64,000 nucleotides of DNA from DAHUYF01 sp963838385 (GCA_963838385.1 CAWIRE010000001.1:930001-994000), one strand, 5' to 3'; positions 41,224 to 50,653 are shown, numbered from the stretch's first letter. Notes: generated by a model not told the origin, from the sequence alone. A program made the numbers and translations.

Positions 41224-42095
41224 TGGCGGAGGCGGCACTTCAACATCGCGCCGAACAGCTCTCGGCCCGCCTGCCGCCGCTGCTGGTGGCGGCCGAGCGC
41301 GTCGCCGCCACGGTGACGCAAGGCATGCACGGCCGCCGCCGCGTCGGCACCGGCGAGACCTTCTGGCAGTTCCGGCAATACCAGCCCGGCGATCCCGTGC
41401 CGCGCATCGACTGGCGCGAGAGCGCCAAATCGATGCGGCTCTATGTCCGCGAGACCGAATGGGAGGCGGCGCAGAGCGTCTGGCTCTGGCGCGACGGCTC
41501 CGCCTCGATGGACTATGCCTCGGGCAGCGACGTACCGACCAAGCGCGCGCGCGCCGACCTGCTGCTGCTGGCGCTGGCGGCGCTGCTGATCCGCGGCGGC
41601 GAGCGCGTGTCGCTGCTCGGCACCGGCGTTGCGCCCACCAGCGGCCGCGCCGTGCTGAACCGCTTGGCGCTGACCCTCGCGCGCCCTGCGCCGGCCGCCG
41701 GCATGCCCGGCTTCGAGCCGCTGCCGCGCTATGGCCAGCTGGTGCTGATCGGCGATCTGCTGGCGCCGCTCGACACCATTCATGCGCTGGTCGGCCGCTT
41801 CGCGGCGACGGGGCTGCGCGGCCACCTGCTGCAGGTGCTCGATCCGGCCGAGGAGACGCTGCCCTTTGCCGGCCGCGTCCGCTTCGAAGGGCTGGAGCAG
41901 GAATCGCCGCTGCTGATCAGTCGGGTCGAGACGGTGCGCGAGGATTATGCGCAGAAGCTCGCCGAGCACCGCGCCGGGCTCGCCGCCATCGCCCGCGCGA
42001 CGGGCTGGAGCTTCGGCATCCACCGCACCGACCGGCCGCCGCACACCGCGCTGCTGGCGCTCTACGGCGCGCTCGCCGAGCCGCGGCGGAGTTAG
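41223..42095 (+). CDS. DUF58 domain-containing protein
   Basis: 290 residues; its ATG overlaps the moxR stop by one base. The DUF58 hallmark 'GRRRVGTGETFWQFRQYQPGDPVPRIDWRESAKSMRLYVRETEWEAAQSVWLWRDGSASMDY' covers residues 38-100; the last part is the first motif of a degenerate vWA domain (DGSASM in place of DxSxS). It is a partner of MoxR and probably sits at the cytoplasmic face. No membrane span. Confidence 0.94.
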   Translation: MAEAALQHRAEQLSARLPPLLVAAERVAATVTQGMHGRRRVGTGETFWQFRQYQPGDPVPRIDWRESAKSMRLYVRETEWEAAQSVWLWRDGSASMDYASGSDVPTKRARADLLLLALAALLIRGGERVSLLGTGVAPTSGRAVLNRLALTLARPAPAAGMPGFEPLPRYGQLVLIGDLLAPLDTIHALVGRFAATGLRGHLLQVLDPAEETLPFAGRVRFEGLEQESPLLISRVETVREDYAQKLAEHRAGLAAIARATGWSFGIHRTDRPPHTALLALYGALAEPRRS

Positions 42096-42107
42096 GAGCC
42101 TAGCCCG

Positions 42108-44834
42108 ATGCTGTCGCTGGGTGCCCTCGCCTTCGCCTCGCCCTACCTGCTCGCCGGGCTTGCCGTCCTGCCGGTGCTGTGGTGGCTGCTGCGGGTGACG
42201 CCGCCGGCGCCGCGCCGCGTGCGCTTTCCGGCGCTGCGCCTGCTCGTCGGGCTGGTGCCCAAGGAGGAGACGCCGGCCAAGACGCCGCTCTGGCTGATCC
42301 TGATGCGCATGGCGCTGATCGCGCTGGTCATCCTGGCGCTGGCCCATCCCCTGCTCAATCCCAGCGCCACGCTGGCCGGCAACGGGCCGCTGGTGCTCGC
42401 CGTCGATGACGGCTGGACCGCGGCGCGGCATTGGGACGAGCGCCGGGCCACGCTCGACCGGCTGATCGACCAGGCGGAGCGCGAGGGCCGGCGCGTCATC
42501 CTGTTCGGCACGGCGCCGCCGCCCGGCGAGACCGCGCCGCCGGCGCTCTCGGTGCTGCGCCCGAGCGACGCGCGCGCCGAGGCCGACAAGCTCGCGCCCG
42601 AGCCCTGGCCGGTCGACCGCAAGGCGGCGCTGGAGCGGCTCGCCCGGCTGGGCGTCGATGGCAGCGCCGCAATCGTCTGGCTGAGCGACGGCATCGAGGA
42701 TGGCAGCGCGCGCGATTTCGCCGCGGGGCTGCTGCGCTTCGGCAGCCTGCGCGTGCTCACCGAGGGCGCCGCCGATCTGCCGCGGCTGCTGGCGCCGGCG
42801 GATACCGACGACAAGGACCTCACCGCCATGGTGCGGCGCGCCGATGCGAGCCTGCCGGAGCGGCTCTTCGTGCGCGCGGTCGGCGATGATTCGCGGCTGC
42901 TGGCGCGCCAGGAGGTGACGCTCGCCCCGGGCGTCGACCACGTGGTCGCCCATCTCGCCATGCCGAGTGAGCTCAGGAACCGCGCCGCGGCGATCGAGAT
43001 CGAGGGCGAAGCCTCGGCCGGCGCGGTGCTGCTGCTCGACGAGCGCTGGCGCCGCCGCCCGGTCGGCGTCGTCGCCAGCCGGCAGGGCACGACGGCGCAG
43101 CCGCTGCTGAGCGGCGCCTATTACCTCGAGCGCGCGCTGTCGCCGTTCAGCGAGGTGCGGCGCGGCGATGTGCCGACGCTGCTCAAGGGCGACATCGCGG
43201 TCCTCGCCTTTCCCGACGTGCCGCCCGCCGGCGCCGAGGAGAAGGCCGCGCTGATCAAATGGATGGAAGGGGGCGGCGTGGTCGTGCGCTTCGCCGGCCC
43301 GCATCTCGCCGAGCAGGCCGACGACGATCTGCTGCCGGTGACCCTCCGGCGCGGCGGCCGCACGCTGGGCGGCGCGCTCTCCTGGGAGAAGCCGGCGCGG
43401 CTCGCCGCCTTCAGCGCCGACAGCCCCTTCGCAGGGCTCGACATACCGCCCAACGTCACCGTCTCGCGCCAGGTGCTGGCCGAGCCGACCGTCGACCTCG
43501 GCGGCAGGACCTGGGCGCGGCTGACCGACGGGACACCGCTCGTCACCGGCGAGAAACGCGGCAAGGGCTGGCTCGTGCTGGTGCACACCACCGCCGATCC
43601 CGAATGGTCGAACCTCGCCATCTCCGGCCTCTTCGTCGACATGCTCCGCCGCATCGTGGCGCTGAGCCAGGGCGTGGCCGGCAAGACCGACGCGGCGCTG
43701 CCGCCGGTGGAGACGCTCGACGGCTTCGGGCGGTTGCAGCGCGCCCGCTCGAGCGCGGTCACCATCCCCGCCGGCGCCTTTGCCGCCACCATCGCCTCGC
43801 CGGCCCATCCGCCCGGCTTCTACGGCACGCCCGACCAGCGCCGCGCGCTCAACCTCGCCGGCGCGGTCAAGCGCTTCGCGGCGCTCGGCGAGCTGCCGCA
43901 GGGCGCCGCCCGGGAAGCCTATGCGCGCAGCAGCGAGGTCGATATCCGCCCCTTCCTCCTCGGCGGCGCACTGGCGCTGGCGCTCATCGATCTCGTCATC
44001 GCCTATGCGCTGCGCGGCCTGCTGCCGCGGCTCACGCCGGCGCGCCGGCGCGGCGCCAGCGTCGGCATCGTGCTGGCGCTGGTCCTCGCCGCGGCGCCGG
44101 CGCAGGCCCAGTCCGATGACAGCTTCGCCATCGAGGCGACGAGCGAGCTCCATCTCGCCTATGTCCGCACCGGCATCCCCGATATCGACGAGGAATCGCG
44201 CGCCGGCCTCACCGGGCTCAGCGACATCCTCAACCGCCGCACCGCGGTCGAGGCGGCGGCGCCGATGGCGGTCGATATCGAGCATGACGAGCTGATCTTC
44301 TTTCCGCTGCTCTACTGGCCGGTGGCGGACGGCCAGGAGCTGCCCTCGGCGCATGCCATCGAGCGCCTCAACCGCTATCTCGCCACCGGCGGCACCATCG
44401 TCTTCGACACGCGCGATCAGGGCGAACGCACGGCGTTTTCCGGCGCGGCGACGCAGCAGCGGCTGCGCCGGCTGGCGGCCGGCCTCAACATCCCGCCGCT
44501 GGTGCCGGTGCCGCCCGATCACGTGCTGACCAAATCCTTCTATCTCATGCAGGAGTTCCCCGGCCGCTGGTCCGGCGGCACGGTCTGGGTCGAGCCGGTC
44601 GAGGGCCAGGTCAATGACGGCGTCGCCAGCATCATCGTCGGCAGCAATGATTGGGCCGGCGCCTGGGCGATGGATCAGCGCGGCCAGCCGCTCTACCCGG
44701 TGGTCCCCGGCGGCGAGCCGCAGCGCGAGCAGGCCTATCGCTTCGGAGTGAACCTCGTGATGTACGCGCTGACCGGCAACTACAAGACCGACCAGGTGCA
44801 CGTGCCGGCGATCCTGGAGCGGCTCGGCCAATGA
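42108..44834 (+). CDS. BatA-like N-terminus fused to DUF4159 domain, membrane protein
   Basis: 908 residues. N-terminal 'ASPYLLAGLAVLPVLWWLLRVTPPAPRRVRFPALRLL' is the BatA/Aer membrane anchor, with a second span near 60-80. The middle contains a vWA-like and a glutamine-amidotransferase-like segment ('LIKWMEGGGVVVRFAGPHLAE'). A hydrophobic pair of segments at about 625-665 leads to the C-terminal DUF4159 domain (about 690-905: 'LHLAYVRTGIPDIDEESRAGLTGLSDIL', 'ATGGTIVFDTRDQG', 'RWSGGTVWVEP', 'NLVMYALTGNYKTDQVHVP'). It is a typical alphaproteobacterial component of the MoxR operon. Function unknown beyond envelope integrity. Confidence 0.92.
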   Translation: MLSLGALAFASPYLLAGLAVLPVLWWLLRVTPPAPRRVRFPALRLLVGLVPKEETPAKTPLWLILMRMALIALVILALAHPLLNPSATLAGNGPLVLAVDDGWTAARHWDERRATLDRLIDQAEREGRRVILFGTAPPPGETAPPALSVLRPSDARAEADKLAPEPWPVDRKAALERLARLGVDGSAAIVWLSDGIEDGSARDFAAGLLRFGSLRVLTEGAADLPRLLAPADTDDKDLTAMVRRADASLPERLFVRAVGDDSRLLARQEVTLAPGVDHVVAHLAMPSELRNRAAAIEIEGEASAGAVLLLDERWRRRPVGVVASRQGTTAQPLLSGAYYLERALSPFSEVRRGDVPTLLKGDIAVLAFPDVPPAGAEEKAALIKWMEGGGVVVRFAGPHLAEQADDDLLPVTLRRGGRTLGGALSWEKPARLAAFSADSPFAGLDIPPNVTVSRQVLAEPTVDLGGRTWARLTDGTPLVTGEKRGKGWLVLVHTTADPEWSNLAISGLFVDMLRRIVALSQGVAGKTDAALPPVETLDGFGRLQRARSSAVTIPAGAFAATIASPAHPPGFYGTPDQRRALNLAGAVKRFAALGELPQGAAREAYARSSEVDIRPFLLGGALALALIDLVIAYALRGLLPRLTPARRRGASVGIVLALVLAAAPAQAQSDDSFAIEATSELHLAYVRTGIPDIDEESRAGLTGLSDILNRRTAVEAAAPMAVDIEHDELIFFPLLYWPVADGQELPSAHAIERLNRYLATGGTIVFDTRDQGERTAFSGAATQQRLRRLAAGLNIPPLVPVPPDHVLTKSFYLMQEFPGRWSGGTVWVEPVEGQVNDGVASIIVGSNDWAGAWAMDQRGQPLYPVVPGGEPQREQAYRFGVNLVMYALTGNYKTDQVHVPAILERLGQ

Positions 44835-46921
44835 GCTTCGCCGGCTTCAGCATCGCGACCTCGCCGCTGCTGCCCTGGGCGGCGATCCTCGCCTTTGCCG
44901 CTTTGGCCGCGCTGCTGCTGGCGCTGGGCGCCTGGCGGCGGGCGCGCGGCGTGGTGTGGCGGCTCCTCGCCTTCGCCCTGCTGCTGCTGGTGCTGACCAA
45001 CCCGTCGCTGGTCGAGGAGCAGCGCCAGCCGCAGCACGATGTCGCCGTCGTGGTGGTCGACGACAGCCCGAGCATGCGCATCGGCGAGCGCCGGCACTAC
45101 GCCGACGAGGCGCTGCGTCAGGTCACCGACCGGCTGCGGCAGTTCCACGATCTCGACCTGCGCGTGGTGCATGCCGGCGCGCCCGATCCGGCAGCCGCGC
45201 TCGCCGATAACGGCACGCAGCTCTATACCGCGCTCACCCGCGCCCTCGCCGACGTGCCGCGCCAGCGCGTCGCCGGCGAGGTCATGATCACCGACGGCGA
45301 GGTGCATGACATGCCGCCGGCCGACCGGCTGGCGCTGTCGGGGCCGCTTCATGTGCTGCTGACGGGAAAGCCGGGCGAGGCCGATCGCCGCCTGGTGATC
45401 AAGGACGCGCCGAGCTTCGGCCTCGTCGGCAAGGAGCTGCAGCTCACGGTTCGCGTCGAGGATCTCGGCGCCGCCGGTCCCAACGGCCAGGCGCGGCTCA
45501 CCCTGCGCAAGGATGGCGGACCGCCGACGACGCGGATGGTGCCGGTGGGGCGCGACGTGCCGCTCGCCGTCACCATCGATCACGGCGGCTCCAACGTCTT
45601 CGAGCTCGCGGTCGAGCCCGGCCCGCACGAGTTGACCCTCGACAACAATCGCGCGGCGCTGATCGTCAACGGCGTGCGCGACCGCCTGAAGGTGCTGCTG
45701 GTGAGCGGCGAGCCGCATCAGGGCGAGCGCACCTGGCGCAACATCCTGAAATCCGACCCCTCGGTCGACCTCATCCATTTCACCATCCTGCGGCCGCCCG
45801 AGAAGCAGGACGGCACGCCGATCCGCGAGCTCTCGCTCATCGCCTTCCCGATCCGCGAGCTGTTCAACGTCAAGATCGACGAGTTCGATCTCATCATCTT
45901 CGACCGCTATCGCCGCCGCACCATCCTGCCGGCGACATATCTCGAGAACATCGCGCGCTACGTCCGCAAGGGCGGCGCCCTGCTCGAGGCGGCGGGCCCG
46001 ACCTTCGGCACGCCGCTGAGCCTCTACCGCACGCCGTTGGGCTCGGTGCTGCCGGCCGAGCCCACCGGCAACGTCTTCGAGCAAGGCTTCCTGCCGCGCG
46101 TCACCGATGTCGGCCGCCGCCATCCGGTGACCGCGGGCCTGCCCGGCAAATCGCCCGACGGCAAGACCGCGCCCAAATGGGGCCGCTGGTTCCGCCATGT
46201 CGAGGCCGAGCCGCATCGCGGCGTCAGCGTCATGAGCGGCTATGAGGACAAGCCGCTGCTGGTGCTCGACCGCGAGGGCGACGGGCGCGTGGCGCAGCTG
46301 CTCTCCGACGAGATGTGGCTGTGGACGCGGGGATTCGAGGGCGGCGGGCCCCAGGCGGAGCTGCTGCGCCGCGTCGTCTACTGGCTGATGAAGGAGCCCG
46401 ACCTCGAGGAGAACGATCTGCGCGCCACCGTCGAGGGCAACCGGCTGGTGGTGACGCGCCAGTCGCTCGAGCCGGACGAGCGCCCGGTGCAGGTCACCGG
46501 CCCCGACGGCCGGCTCCAGACCCTGAGCCTGGCGCCGACCCATGGCGGGCAAAGCAGCGGCAGCCTGCCGGTGACCGAGAGCGGCCTCTACCGCATCAGC
46601 GACGGGACGCGGACGGCGCTCGCCGCGGCCGGCGCGCTGAACCCGATCGAGCTCGCCGATGTCCGCACCACCGACGCCAAGCTGAAGCCGGCGGTGCAGG
46701 CGACCGGCGGCGGCATCTACTGGGTGGGACCCGGCACGGTGCCGGATTCGCGCCGCATCGACCCCGGCCGCACCAGCGCCGGGCGTTCCTGGATGGGCTT
46801 CCGCGCCAATGGCGACTACATCGTCACCGGCGTCAAGGAAGTGCCGCTGCTGCCGGGATTCCTGGCCTTGCTGCTGGCGCTCGCCACCTTCATCGCCGCC
46901 TGGCGGCGGGAAGGGCGCTAG
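44831..46921 (+). CDS. Membrane protein with vWA-like and amidotransferase-like domain (MoxR operon)
   Basis: 696 residues, ATGA overlap with the preceding gene. Two N-terminal spans (about 13-34 and 40-60), a large periplasmic part starting with a vWA-like 'HDVAVVVVDDSPSMRIGERRHYADEAL', a class I glutamine-amidotransferase-like middle ('NIARYVRKGGALLEAAGPTFG', 'WGRWFRHVEAEPHRG', 'LLVLDREGDGRVAQLLSD') without an obvious catalytic Cys, and one C-terminal span. It fits the fourth component of MoxR-DUF58-DUF4159 operons. No enzymatic activity can be assigned. Confidence 0.9.
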   Translation: MSFAGFSIATSPLLPWAAILAFAALAALLLALGAWRRARGVVWRLLAFALLLLVLTNPSLVEEQRQPQHDVAVVVVDDSPSMRIGERRHYADEALRQVTDRLRQFHDLDLRVVHAGAPDPAAALADNGTQLYTALTRALADVPRQRVAGEVMITDGEVHDMPPADRLALSGPLHVLLTGKPGEADRRLVIKDAPSFGLVGKELQLTVRVEDLGAAGPNGQARLTLRKDGGPPTTRMVPVGRDVPLAVTIDHGGSNVFELAVEPGPHELTLDNNRAALIVNGVRDRLKVLLVSGEPHQGERTWRNILKSDPSVDLIHFTILRPPEKQDGTPIRELSLIAFPIRELFNVKIDEFDLIIFDRYRRRTILPATYLENIARYVRKGGALLEAAGPTFGTPLSLYRTPLGSVLPAEPTGNVFEQGFLPRVTDVGRRHPVTAGLPGKSPDGKTAPKWGRWFRHVEAEPHRGVSVMSGYEDKPLLVLDREGDGRVAQLLSDEMWLWTRGFEGGGPQAELLRRVVYWLMKEPDLEENDLRATVEGNRLVVTRQSLEPDERPVQVTGPDGRLQTLSLAPTHGGQSSGSLPVTESGLYRISDGTRTALAAAGALNPIELADVRTTDAKLKPAVQATGGGIYWVGPGTVPDSRRIDPGRTSAGRSWMGFRANGDYIVTGVKEVPLLPGFLALLLALATFIAAWRREGR

Positions 46922-46990
46922 ACCAGGAGCCTAGGACCGATTGCGCTTTTCCGGTAATGTCGCCGCGCCCGCGCAGGAGGCGGACGAGGC

Positions 46991-47677
46991 GTGCTGAGAC
47001 AGGTGCTTTCTCCCATACACCCGGACGGGTGGCGCTTCATCGCGATCTTCGCGGTGGTGGCGGCGCTGCTGCTCTGGCTGGTGCCGCCGCTGGGCTGGCT
47101 CGGCGTGATCGCCACGCTGTGGTGCGTCTATTTCTTCCGCGATCCCTGGCGCGTGACGCCGACCCGCCCCGGGCTGGTCGTCGCCCCGGCCGATGGCCGC
47201 GTGGTCTCGGTGGCGCCGGCGCCGCCGCCGGCCGAGCTCGGCCTCGGCGAGGCGCCGATGCTGCGCATCGGCATTTTCCTCAATGTCTTCGATGTCCACG
47301 TCAACCGCATGCCGATGAGCGGCCGCGTCGCCAAGCTCGCCTACCATGCCGGCAAATTCTTCAACGCCAGCCTCGACAAGGCGAGCGAGGAGAATGAGCG
47401 CATGGCGATCCGGCTCGCCACCGCCGAGGGCGCCGACATCGCCGTGGTGCAGATCGCCGGTCTGGTGGCGCGGCGCATCGTCTGCACGCTGAGCGAGGGC
47501 CAGCAGGTGATCGCCGGCGAGCGTTTCGGGCTCATCCGCTTCGGCAGCCGCACCGATGTCTACCTGCCGGCGGGCTGGACGCCGCTCGCCATCGTCGGCC
47601 AGCGCGTGGTCGGCGGCGAGACGGTGATCGCCGACGCCCGCGCGCAGGAGCCGCCCCGCCAGGGCGTGAGCCATTGA
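46991..47677 (+). CDS. psd: Phosphatidylserine decarboxylase proenzyme (short type)
   Basis: 228 residues from a GTG with AGGAGG upstream. An N-terminal hydrophobic segment (about 13-44) and the motifs 'VYFFRDPWRVTP', 'LVVAPADGRVV', 'RIGIFLNVFDVHVNRMPMSGRV' and the self-cleavage site FGSRTDVYLP near the end, where the Ser becomes the pyruvoyl group. It makes phosphatidylethanolamine at the inner membrane. Overlaps pssA by one base, so both enzymes of PE synthesis are made together. Confidence 0.96.
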   Translation: MLRQVLSPIHPDGWRFIAIFAVVAALLLWLVPPLGWLGVIATLWCVYFFRDPWRVTPTRPGLVVAPADGRVVSVAPAPPPAELGLGEAPMLRIGIFLNVFDVHVNRMPMSGRVAKLAYHAGKFFNASLDKASEENERMAIRLATAEGADIAVVQIAGLVARRIVCTLSEGQQVIAGERFGLIRFGSRTDVYLPAGWTPLAIVGQRVVGGETVIADARAQEPPRQGVSH

Positions 47678-48501
47678 TGGCGCCCCGCCGCCGCATCCGC
47701 GTCAAGCCGATCACCAGCCTGTCGCTCAACCGGCTGATCCCGAACATCCTCACCTTGCTGGCGCTCTGCGCCGGCATGACGGCGATCCGGCTGGCGCTCA
47801 CCGACAAGTACCAATCCGCCGCCGCCGCGATCATCATCGCCGGCGTGCTCGACGGCCTCGACGGCCGCATCGCGCGGCTGCTCAAAAGCACCTCGCCCTT
47901 CGGCGCGCAGCTCAATTCGCTCTCCGACTTCGTCTCCTTCGGCGTGGCGCCGGCGATGCTGCTCTATCTCTGGACCATGGGGCAGCTGGCGAGCCTGGGC
48001 TGGGCGCTGGTGCTGCTGTTCGGCGTGTGCTGCGCCTTGCGGCTGGCGCGCTTCAATACCCAGCTCGGCGCCGAGCTGCCGCCTTATGCCTACAATTTCT
48101 TCACCGGCGTTCCCGCTCCCGCCGGCGCCGGGCTGGTGATGATCCCGATGTTCGCCAGCTTCGAGTTCGGCTTCACCGTCTTCCGCTCGCCCTATCTCAA
48201 CGGCATCGTGCTCGCCGGCGTCGCGGCGCTCATGGTGAGCCGCGTGCCGACCTTCTCCTTCAAGCGCTTCCGCGTGCCCGGCGAATGGGTGCTGCCGATG
48301 CTGCTGGTGATCGGCGCGATGGCCGCCTTCCTCACCACCGAGCCCTGGGCAACGCTGCTGGTCGTTGGCGGAATCTATGTCGGCTCGATCCCGGTCAGCA
48401 TCCGCTCCTACCGCAAGCTGCGCGAGGCCGCCGAGGAGCTGCGCGCCGGAATGCGCGGCGAGGAGCCGCACGGCGCGTCGGGCGAGCCCGCCGGCGAGTA
48501 G
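47677..48501 (+). CDS. pssA: CDP-diacylglycerol-serine O-phosphatidyltransferase
   Basis: 274 residues from the ATG at 47677 (TGATG overlap with psd). A multi-span CDP-alcohol phosphotransferase. The motif D-x2-D-G-x2-A-R-x8-G-x3-D-x3-D is present as DGLDGRIAR ... FGAQLNSLSD, but the third Asp is replaced by Asn (GAQLNSLSD; codon AAT). That Asp normally helps hold the metal ion. Otherwise the protein looks intact ('CALRLARFNTQLG', 'FFTGVPAPAGAGL'). It makes phosphatidylserine for Psd. Whether activity is affected cannot be told from the sequence. Confidence 0.93.
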   Translation: MAPRRRIRVKPITSLSLNRLIPNILTLLALCAGMTAIRLALTDKYQSAAAAIIIAGVLDGLDGRIARLLKSTSPFGAQLNSLSDFVSFGVAPAMLLYLWTMGQLASLGWALVLLFGVCCALRLARFNTQLGAELPPYAYNFFTGVPAPAGAGLVMIPMFASFEFGFTVFRSPYLNGIVLAGVAALMVSRVPTFSFKRFRVPGEWVLPMLLVIGAMAAFLTTEPWATLLVVGGIYVGSIPVSIRSYRKLREAAEELRAGMRGEEPHGASGEPAGE

Positions 48502-48510
48502 GATCGTCGC

Positions 48511-49956
48511 TCAGCCGGCGCCGACCGTCGCCGGCTTTGGCGCGGCCTCGCCCTCGGCGAGCGGCAAGGCGCGGGCATCGCCGAGCCGCGGCAGGCTCAC
48601 CGCGATGGTGGTGCCGCGGCCGGGACGGCTGTCGATCTCCAGGCGGCCGCGATGCAGCTCGATGATCGCCTTGGCGAGCGGCAGGCCGAGCCCGGTGCCG
48701 TCGTAGCGCCGCGCCATCTTGCTGTCGACCTGGCCGAAGGCGGTGAGCGCGATCTCGATGTCCTCGTCGCTCATGCCGATACCGGTATCGCTGATCGTGA
48801 TCGCCACGTCGCGCTCGCCGAGCGTGCCGGCGCGCACCGTCACCGTGCCGCCCGAAGGCGTGAACTTGACGGCGTTGGCGAGCAGATTGATGAACACCTG
48901 CCGCAGCATCCGCCCGCTGCCGCTCACCGCCGGCAGCGGGCGAGCGTAATCGAACACCAGGGCGATGTTCTCGGCCTCGGCCTGGGTCTGCACCATGCGC
49001 GTCGCCGCCTCGATCGTCGGCGCCAGATCGACGCGCTCCTCCTTGTCGAGCGTCGCCTTGCCCGCCTCGATCTTCGAGAGGTCGAGGATGTCGTTGATGA
49101 TGCGCAGCAGATGGCAGCCGCTGTCGTAGATGTCCTTGAGATATTCGTGATAGCGCGGATTGTCGATCGGACCGAAGGTCTCGCTGCGGATCACCTCGGA
49201 GAAGCCGATGATCGCGTTCAGCGGCGTGCGCAGCTCGTGGCTGGTATTGGCGAGGAAGGCGGATTTGGCGCGGTCGGCACGCTCGGCGTCCTCCTTGGCG
49301 CGGCGCAGCTTCCCCTCGGTCAGGCGATGGCTCTCGACCTCGCCTTCGAGCTGTCGCTGCTGCGCGACGACGATGCCGGCATAGTAGAGCGCCAGCAGCG
49401 CCACGAAGAGGCAGGTGCAGAGGACCGAGATGATGCCGACCCCCGACAGCGCGGCCGGCGGCACATGCTCGGGAAACGGCAGGCCCAGCTCGTAAAGGGC
49501 ATAGAAGACCGCGATCTGCAGCCCAATCAGCCCGAGGGTCAGCAATCTGAGCGCGGTGTGCCCGCCGAGATAGAGCGCGCCGGCGAGAGGAACCACACCG
49601 ATCCAGGTAAGAAAGGGAGAGCTAACCCCGCCATATTGGTAGCTGCCGAACAGGATGAGCAGCGTGACGTGCTGCACCGAGATCGGCCCCAGCACCACCA
49701 GCCGCCCGGTCATCCGCAGGATGAAGGGATAGACGAAGAAGCTGACCATCAGGCCGACGATGATCCAGTAGCCGATGCCGGGATGCGGGTCGATGGCGCC
49801 GAGATAGGCGGCGAGAACGAGGCCGAGCGGCATGCCGAACAGATGCGCGCCGACATACATGCGCGCCCGGCGCTGGACCGTGGCGTCGCCGAGCAGGTTG
49901 CTCGGAATGAACCAGTCGAGCAGCGGGAAAAGCGCCGCTGTCTGAAAATTGGGCAT
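48511..49956 (-). CDS. Membrane sensor histidine kinase
   Basis: 481 residues. The N-terminal ~195 residues hold about six membrane spans without a large periplasmic loop, followed by a coiled coil (RQLEGEVESHRLTEGKLRRAKEDAERADRAK). HisKA box 'SHELRTPLNAIIGFSEVI' with its His near 239, and an HATPase domain with N box 'NLLANAVKFTPSGG', DTGIGMSD and 'GTGLGLPLAKAI'. No receiver domain and no adjacent response regulator gene, so it is an orphan. Signal unknown. It converges on pssA with 9 bp between stops. Confidence 0.93.
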   Translation of the reverse strand: MPNFQTAALFPLLDWFIPSNLLGDATVQRRARMYVGAHLFGMPLGLVLAAYLGAIDPHPGIGYWIIVGLMVSFFVYPFILRMTGRLVVLGPISVQHVTLLILFGSYQYGGVSSPFLTWIGVVPLAGALYLGGHTALRLLTLGLIGLQIAVFYALYELGLPFPEHVPPAALSGVGIISVLCTCLFVALLALYYAGIVVAQQRQLEGEVESHRLTEGKLRRAKEDAERADRAKSAFLANTSHELRTPLNAIIGFSEVIRSETFGPIDNPRYHEYLKDIYDSGCHLLRIINDILDLSKIEAGKATLDKEERVDLAPTIEAATRMVQTQAEAENIALVFDYARPLPAVSGSGRMLRQVFINLLANAVKFTPSGGTVTVRAGTLGERDVAITISDTGIGMSDEDIEIALTAFGQVDSKMARRYDGTGLGLPLAKAIIELHRGRLEIDSRPGRGTTIAVSLPRLGDARALPLAEGEAAPKPATVGAG

Positions 49957-50019
49957 CGGGGTGCCGGCTCCGCTCGGCGTGCGCTCGCGCCGGCGGCATC
50001 ATAGCCCGGAAAATGTTTA

Positions 50020-50295
50020 ACTGTGAATTACCCAGCCAGTACCCGGTCGGCCACGAAAGGATTGTCGAGCCGCTCCTGCCCGAAAGTCGAAAGCGGGCCA
50101 TGCCCGGGGACGAACGTCACGTCGTCGCCCAGCGGCCAGAGCCTGGTGGTGATCGAGCGGATCAAGGCCGCCTGATCGCCGCGCGGAAAATCGCTGCGCC
50201 CGATCGAGCCGCGGAACAGCACGTCGCCGACAAAGGCGAGACGCGCGGCCGCGTGGTGGAATACCACATGGCCCGGCGTGTGGCCGGGACAGTGA
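50020..50295. repeat. 276-bp direct repeat, left copy
   Basis: Matches 52801-53076 over its whole length with three mismatches (two near the stop codon, one at about 50250). It comprises the last part of the metallo-hydrolase gene plus 8 bp after its stop. Directly beyond 50295 the two copies diverge completely, marking a sharp junction. The two repeats bracket the accessory 2.5 kb. Confidence 0.92.
50028..50295 (-). pseudogene. 3' fragment of MBL-fold metallo-hydrolase gene
   Basis: About 88 codons ending VADRVLAG and TAA, nearly identical to the C-terminus of the intact protein at 52809-53495 (VADRVLGG). It retains CPGHTPGH, GDVLFRGSIGRSD and VPGHGP but lacks the HxHxDH metal site, so it cannot be active. 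It is joined at 50295 to unrelated sequence. By position this is the original 3' end, displaced when the intact copy acquired a new 3' end. Confidence 0.9.
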
Positions 50296-50653
50296 GGTAC
50301 CCTCCCCAAATGACATCCCGTCGCGACACTTTAGTCGAGCGCGGCGGCACGGCGCGTTCATTTCTTACAAATACCTGGGGCGCTACCCCCGGCAATTAGG
50401 ATAGCGCCCCTTGGTTCTTCTAGCGCGTTCGACGAAATGCACCGAACACCTGCCTCCAGCGCGTCCGCGCTGGTTTCATGACTTGCAAACCGGTATAGCG
50501 GCTTTTCGCGCTCGAAATGGTATCATGTTCTATAGCCAAGCATGGGCGTGGCGAGCAATTGGAAATGCGTCGCCACCGTCCTGGGCTGAACCTAAATAAG
50601 AGATTTCGTTAAAGGGCGAGTGCTAACGTCTTGGCGACGCGCGCGTCACAGCT
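50296..50653. other. Left part of the accessory insert, no gene recognised
   Basis: 358 bp with visibly lower GC than the surroundings. Short frames exist (for instance a 62-codon one at 50411) but show no ribosome site, no family-like sequence and unusual composition. A stem GGGGCGCTA / TAGCGCCCC (50377-50385 with 50402-50410) stands out and is listed separately. No integrase, transposase or tRNA is visible. Confidence 0.55.
50377..50410 (+). terminator. Stem-loop in the accessory insert
   Basis: Perfect 9-bp stem (50377-50385 with 50402-50410, 16-base loop) followed by TTGGTTCTT on the plus strand. It could be a terminator or an end structure of the inserted element. Confidence 0.4.

Noticed and set aside
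40794..44831. A 1345-codon open frame on the minus strand
   Set aside because: It is antisense to moxR, the DUF58 gene and the DUF4159 gene, which have clear motifs. The long frame results from high GC and has Arg/Ala/Gly/Asp-rich shadow composition.
50411..50599. 62-codon frame in the island
   Set aside because: No ribosome site, no family-like sequence, flanked by non-coding sequence.
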